Assembly (NCBI GenBank): GCA_021234535.1
Contig: CM037840.1
Span: 21,259,059 to 21,323,058, forward strand
DNA: 64,000 bases
Reading direction: 5' to 3'
Source of the DNA: Stichopus chloronotus
Lineage: Eukaryota > Echinodermata > Holothuroidea > Aspidochirotida > Stichopodidae
In this document: positions 61,401-64,000 of the stretch, piece after piece
Layout: each line of letters starts with the position of its first letter
How positions within the stretch are numbered: the first letter of the stretch is position 1
Position numbers and translations under genes: made by a program
The notes under the pieces: generated by a model
Databases searched by the model: none
Told to the model about the DNA's origin: nothing
What the model saw: the letters and a program-made list of their open reading frames with translations, nothing else

Positions 61401-63452
61401 CTAAATTCCAATGTAATGTGGATTCATGATATTGACAAACATTTCCATGGCATGCCATCTGTGCCATGCAATAAAGCCTTCAAAGTTCATGAAACCATCT
61501 ACTGTACTGAAAAAAAAAATCCCTTGTCAAAATGTACTTTGCTGTCATATGTCTTCAAGCCTTCCAAACTCATTAAGCCTTCAATAATGACTCTGCTGTC
61601 AAAATTAATTCTGCCATCTTGACTAAGCAATCGAAAAAAGATCGAAGATTCCAACAACAACGCAAGATTATCAACCTGCTTTTATGATAAACATACTGTA
61701 GTTTTGCAGTTGCTACATGCAACCCAAATATTTTGGCCAAGAACCAAAGACTGCGCAACTGCTAATCCTGGATTATCAATCTATCATCTTGAATTACTGG
61801 CTAACTTGATAATCCAAGATTATCATCGATAATCTTTCAATTTATGAATTTACATGCCTTTGGATTATCGGCTGATAATCCAAGTTTGTCACTGAAAGTA
61901 TGTACACTTAAATTAGTGGATACTGTAGTCAAGGCCAACAATTGTTCCATAATTTTGGCTTTTTGGTCGATAATCTTGAATTTTCAATTAAACGGACATT
62001 CTGCTTACCACACTATCGATGAAAGCACTTGTGACAATGAAATTACTCTATATGGTGCTACAGCTTTTCATATTAACACAACAGAACTTTCTTTGGCAGT
62101 GCAAACACTAAACGTGGCAAAACGGAATAAGGAACATACTGTAATGTGACTTACTTTTTGTAGACCTGGCTTTTGAGGACAGAATTTATTTTATGGGGTG
62201 AAAGGGGAATGATGCCTTTGTTTTACAGAAAAAAATTACATTCTTCAAAGCAATATTGTGGACATAGAATGACACTATTCAAAATATGGGAGGACAGTAA
62301 CCCTGTTCCAGAATCCCTCTGTTCCAGAATTAAGTTTGTCACACATAGAAATTCAGTCTGTTGCTCAAGAATAATGTAATCATCCAAACTTTAAAAAAAT
62401 TCAAATGATACATCTTTGGTATCTCTGTGTTTTGTATGAAATTTTTGAAGATGATGCTTTGGTAGATGTTTATTGATGAGCTCTGAATGGTTCAAAAATG
62501 ACCTATTTTTTTTTTTTGGTATGCCATGTTGGTGCACTCAAAACACAGGTCTTCTTTCCCTTTAATGAGTAATTATGCAAAAAGTAATTTTGATAACAGA
62601 AGTAATTTTGAAGGCTTTCCCAAGTGTTGAATGCTTTAATAACAATGACCAGTAAATTACTTACACAGTAATGTCTACAAAATGACACTTGCTGCAATAA
62701 AACTGCCAATGGAAAGAGCTCTTGAAATGAGGTTCCACAAATTTATTGATCTTGAGTAGTACTGGCAGAGCAAACACTGGACTCTCCTCATCCCCCTTCT
62801 TGCACTTCAGCTGAGGTTGTAACAGCTCCCAAATTTTTTCTCTTGCTTCATCCAGTAAAGAGGTCGGCTGAGACAAATCTAACTTTTCTAGCTCCATCTC
62901 ATCAGTCTGACAACCATCGCCGTTTGGTAACGATAGCTCCTCAGAACTGAACTCAAACTGAGAATCTACAAACTGGCTCTGACTATCATCCAAAACGCGA
63001 AGCAATTCAGAAGGGTCTGAGAAATTGGAAAATGTTTCTTCATCTGTCCTTCCAAACATCAAGGAGCTGTCAGATTTATCAGGACTGGCACCTTCAGGAA
63101 AGGCTCCAGGTGAATCCTTAAGTTTGTTAGATAATTCTGTTCTATTAATTAATTCTAATTGCAACTGAGCACTATCAAAGGTTTGGCAGAGTTTTCTCAG
63201 TTCAAAATCTTCACTGGATGTTCTGAGACATCTCCGCAAACTCTGGCAAGTAACCATCAGAATTAGGGATACATCTAACCAACACAACAACTGTTTGTTT
63301 GACCATATGAGTGTAACATTTGAACCTGGAATATCATCGGAGAGGCTCGTCGCTGGAAGAGGACACAGGACCTTCTTCTTCTTCCTTCCTTTTGGTATCT
63401 CTGAAGCCTTGCGGCTTAGAAAGATAGAACTCTGAGGAATGATTTTGTCACA
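57698..63452 (-). CDS. USPL1: USPL1 ortholog, SUMO-specific isopeptidase (3' four exons, 5' end missing)
   Basis: Cysteine protease of the USP-like C98 family, which removes SUMO from proteins and in vertebrates works in Cajal bodies. Four exons (62665-63452, 60925-61050, 60050-60213, 57698-58467) join with matching phases into 1848 nt, or 615 codons plus TGA. Numbering from the first visible exon: nucleophile Cys57 in the motif LLCWLD; a USPL1-typical stretch LLQPQLKCKKGDEESPVFAL; zinc-ligand pairs Cys253/Cys256 and Cys289/Cys292; HFVDGLP at 313-319; catalytic His350 in HFIAW; Asp367 or Asp368 in WLEGDD; then SEAHIIMWER, the end of the fold. The order and wording of these blocks match vertebrate USPL1 as I recall it. 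The Cys-to-His spacing (293 residues) is longer than in the human enzyme because of an acidic, Ser-rich insertion of several dozen residues after the Cys box. The C-terminal tail (about 240 residues) is much shorter than in human. The N-terminal zinc-finger exons are outside the window or not resolved. Confidence 0.93.
58468..60049. other. USPL1 intron
   Basis: Intron between exons ending at 60050 and beginning at 58467. GT-AG, AT-rich, short chance ORFs only. Confidence 0.85.
60050..60213 (-). CDS. USPL1: USPL1 exon with the catalytic histidine
   Basis: 164-nt exon between acceptor CTGAACAG|ACTG and donor GTCGAC|GTGAGT. Phase 2 in, phase 1 out. It encodes residues 305-360: FHFVDGLP, then the strand YNYKISAIIQYLQ and the His box RHFIAWIKD. 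The catalytic His codon is 60080-60078. Similarity to vertebrate USPL1 is high over the whole exon. Confidence 0.92.
60214..60924. other. USPL1 intron
   Basis: GT-AG intron. Nothing recognised inside. Confidence 0.85.
60925..61050 (-). CDS. USPL1: USPL1 exon with the second zinc-ligand pair
   Basis: 126-nt exon. The acceptor is a long T-rich tract ending TTGCAG|AGAAAC, and the donor is CAGAA|GTGAGT. Phase 2 in and phase 2 out. It encodes residues 263-305, including ECVKCGSP, the second CxxC of the Zn site that holds the fingers of USP-type folds. It is too short to stand out as an ORF and was found by joining phases between its neighbours. Confidence 0.9.
61051..62664. other. USPL1 intron
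   Basis: GT-AG intron with a long A/T-rich tract beside the acceptor at 61055-61080. It holds the GATTATC site cluster. Confidence 0.85.
61666..61975. promoter_or_regulatory. Cluster of eight GATTATC/GATAATC sites in a USPL1 intron
   Basis: The 7-mer GATTATC or its reverse complement GATAATC starts at 61666, 61771, 61808, 61818, 61828, 61863, 61874 and 61969. Three pairs form perfect small palindromes: 61808-61824, 61818-61834 and 61862-61881. The sites combine a GATA core with the TAATC core of K50 homeodomains (Otx, Gsc, Pitx). This may be an intronic enhancer or a decayed palindromic repeat. Confidence 0.45.
62665..63452 (-). CDS. USPL1: USPL1 exon with the catalytic cysteine box
   Basis: The acceptor has a strong pyrimidine tract followed by TTGCAG, so the exon starts at 63452. 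The donor reads ACTGT|GTAAGT at 62665/62664. Length is 788 nt, phase 0 in and phase 2 out. It begins with an NLS-like basic run (KGRKKKK, residues 21-27), then the Cys box; the catalytic Cys codon is 63284-63282. Next comes a long acidic, Ser-rich segment (about residues 100-195) rich in D/E and S with many SP, SD and SE pairs, then the conserved EKIWELLQPQLKCKKGD block and the first zinc pair YCSKC at the 3' end. The residue after CWLD is V, where I recall C in human. Open reading continues upstream of 63452 to 63569, but the strong acceptor marks that part as intron. Confidence 0.92.
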
Positions 63453-63971
63453 CTGCAATGGAGACGAAAAAGAAAGGAAATGATAGTGCAAAGGGTGAGA
63501 AAACCTTGGCAATATTACAGTAATATGGGGCCTACTCTGAAAGTCCAAAAAAAAAAAGCCATAATTCAAATTCTCAAGTCACTGAAATTGCACTTTTGAG
63601 TTTGGTCACACGCAGTACTTGTTAATTGGGGACCTTGAGCAAGATTTATACGTAGACTGCCCATCTCTTACCGTATATTGCAGATCTATACTATCTACAG
63701 TACTACAGTACTGTACTTGCATATCACCATGGAGGAATACAGGACAGCGTACAGTACAGTACTATACAGTGTAGAATATCTTCACCAGGACAGTCAATGA
63801 CACAGTCAGTCAAAGACACACCCATATCCTTGACTGACTGTGCATGCACTTAGCAGAGTTACTTTCATATTTCCATGTTTATTCCGTAGGAGGTTTTATG
63901 GAAGATACTGTCCGGTGAATACAGTAACATCATTAATGTGATGGACATTTTAACAAATGAGAGTTCTTTAC

Positions 63972-64000
63972 CTGGAACAACTCTCACAAGGTGGGGTGAC
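63972..64000 (-). other. Possible upstream USPL1 exon end at window edge
   Basis: The minus strand reads ...TTGTTCCAG|GTAAAG, a plausible donor. One frame gives VTPPCESCS with a CxxC, reminiscent of the N-terminal Cys motif of USPL1. That frame ends in phase 2, while the next exon at 63452 starts in phase 0, and the phase-0 frame here contains a stop. So it cannot join directly: either another small exon lies in 63453-63971 or this is not an exon. Confidence 0.25.

Overview
This is an AT-rich window of animal nuclear DNA. It holds split genes with GT-AG introns, long introns and intergenic spans, many diverged dispersed repeats, microsatellites and homopolymer runs. There are no operons, Shine-Dalgarno-type starts or CRISPR arrays. 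The two recognisable genes (a USPL1-type SUMO isopeptidase and a membrane-anchored FKBP-type prolyl isomerase) are metazoan. The repeat vocabulary (diverged GACCTTTGACCT modules, GATAGACA tails, dense TACTGTA words) suggests a marine invertebrate deuterostome, perhaps an echinoderm such as a sea cucumber. That taxonomic guess is inference only.

Layout. 0.4-0.7 kb: G-rich 19-bp minisatellite. 4.1-4.8 kb: probable MITE. 5.3-5.6 kb: a decayed, frameshifted lectin-like exon on the minus strand. 11.36-15.52 kb: two consecutive minus-strand exons of an FKBP-type peptidyl-prolyl isomerase. The second carries the end of the PPIase fold, an acidic linker, one transmembrane helix and the start of a cytosolic tail; the remaining exons of that gene are not securely placed. 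8-35 kb and about 55 kb: copies of a dispersed family (here 'repeat A') built from modules containing TGACCT direct repeats. 19-52 kb: copies of 'repeat B', two of which end in a GACA/GATA microsatellite. 22.34-23.74 kb: a 702-bp tandem duplication with no difference visible by eye. 27.5-28.1 kb: a GC-richer 622-bp insertion flanked by an 11-bp target-site duplication. 42.2-42.6 kb: a terminal-inverted-repeat element. 45.5 and 47.3 kb: two copies of a short inverted-repeat element whose interior is flipped relative to its outer flanks. 57.3-64 kb: the 3' part of the USPL1 gene on the minus strand.

USPL1 is the best-supported gene. Four exons (62665-63452, 60925-61050, 60050-60213, 57698-58467) join with compatible phases into 1848 nt, giving 615 codons plus a stop. 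They encode the catalytic Cys box, two zinc-binding Cys pairs, the His/Asp boxes and a short basic, serine-rich tail ending in an acidic-hydrophobic segment. The 5' end lies beyond the window. The stretch from about 17 to 57 kb has no gene I can recognise; it is repeats and unexplained sequence. The two genes show no obvious functional link.
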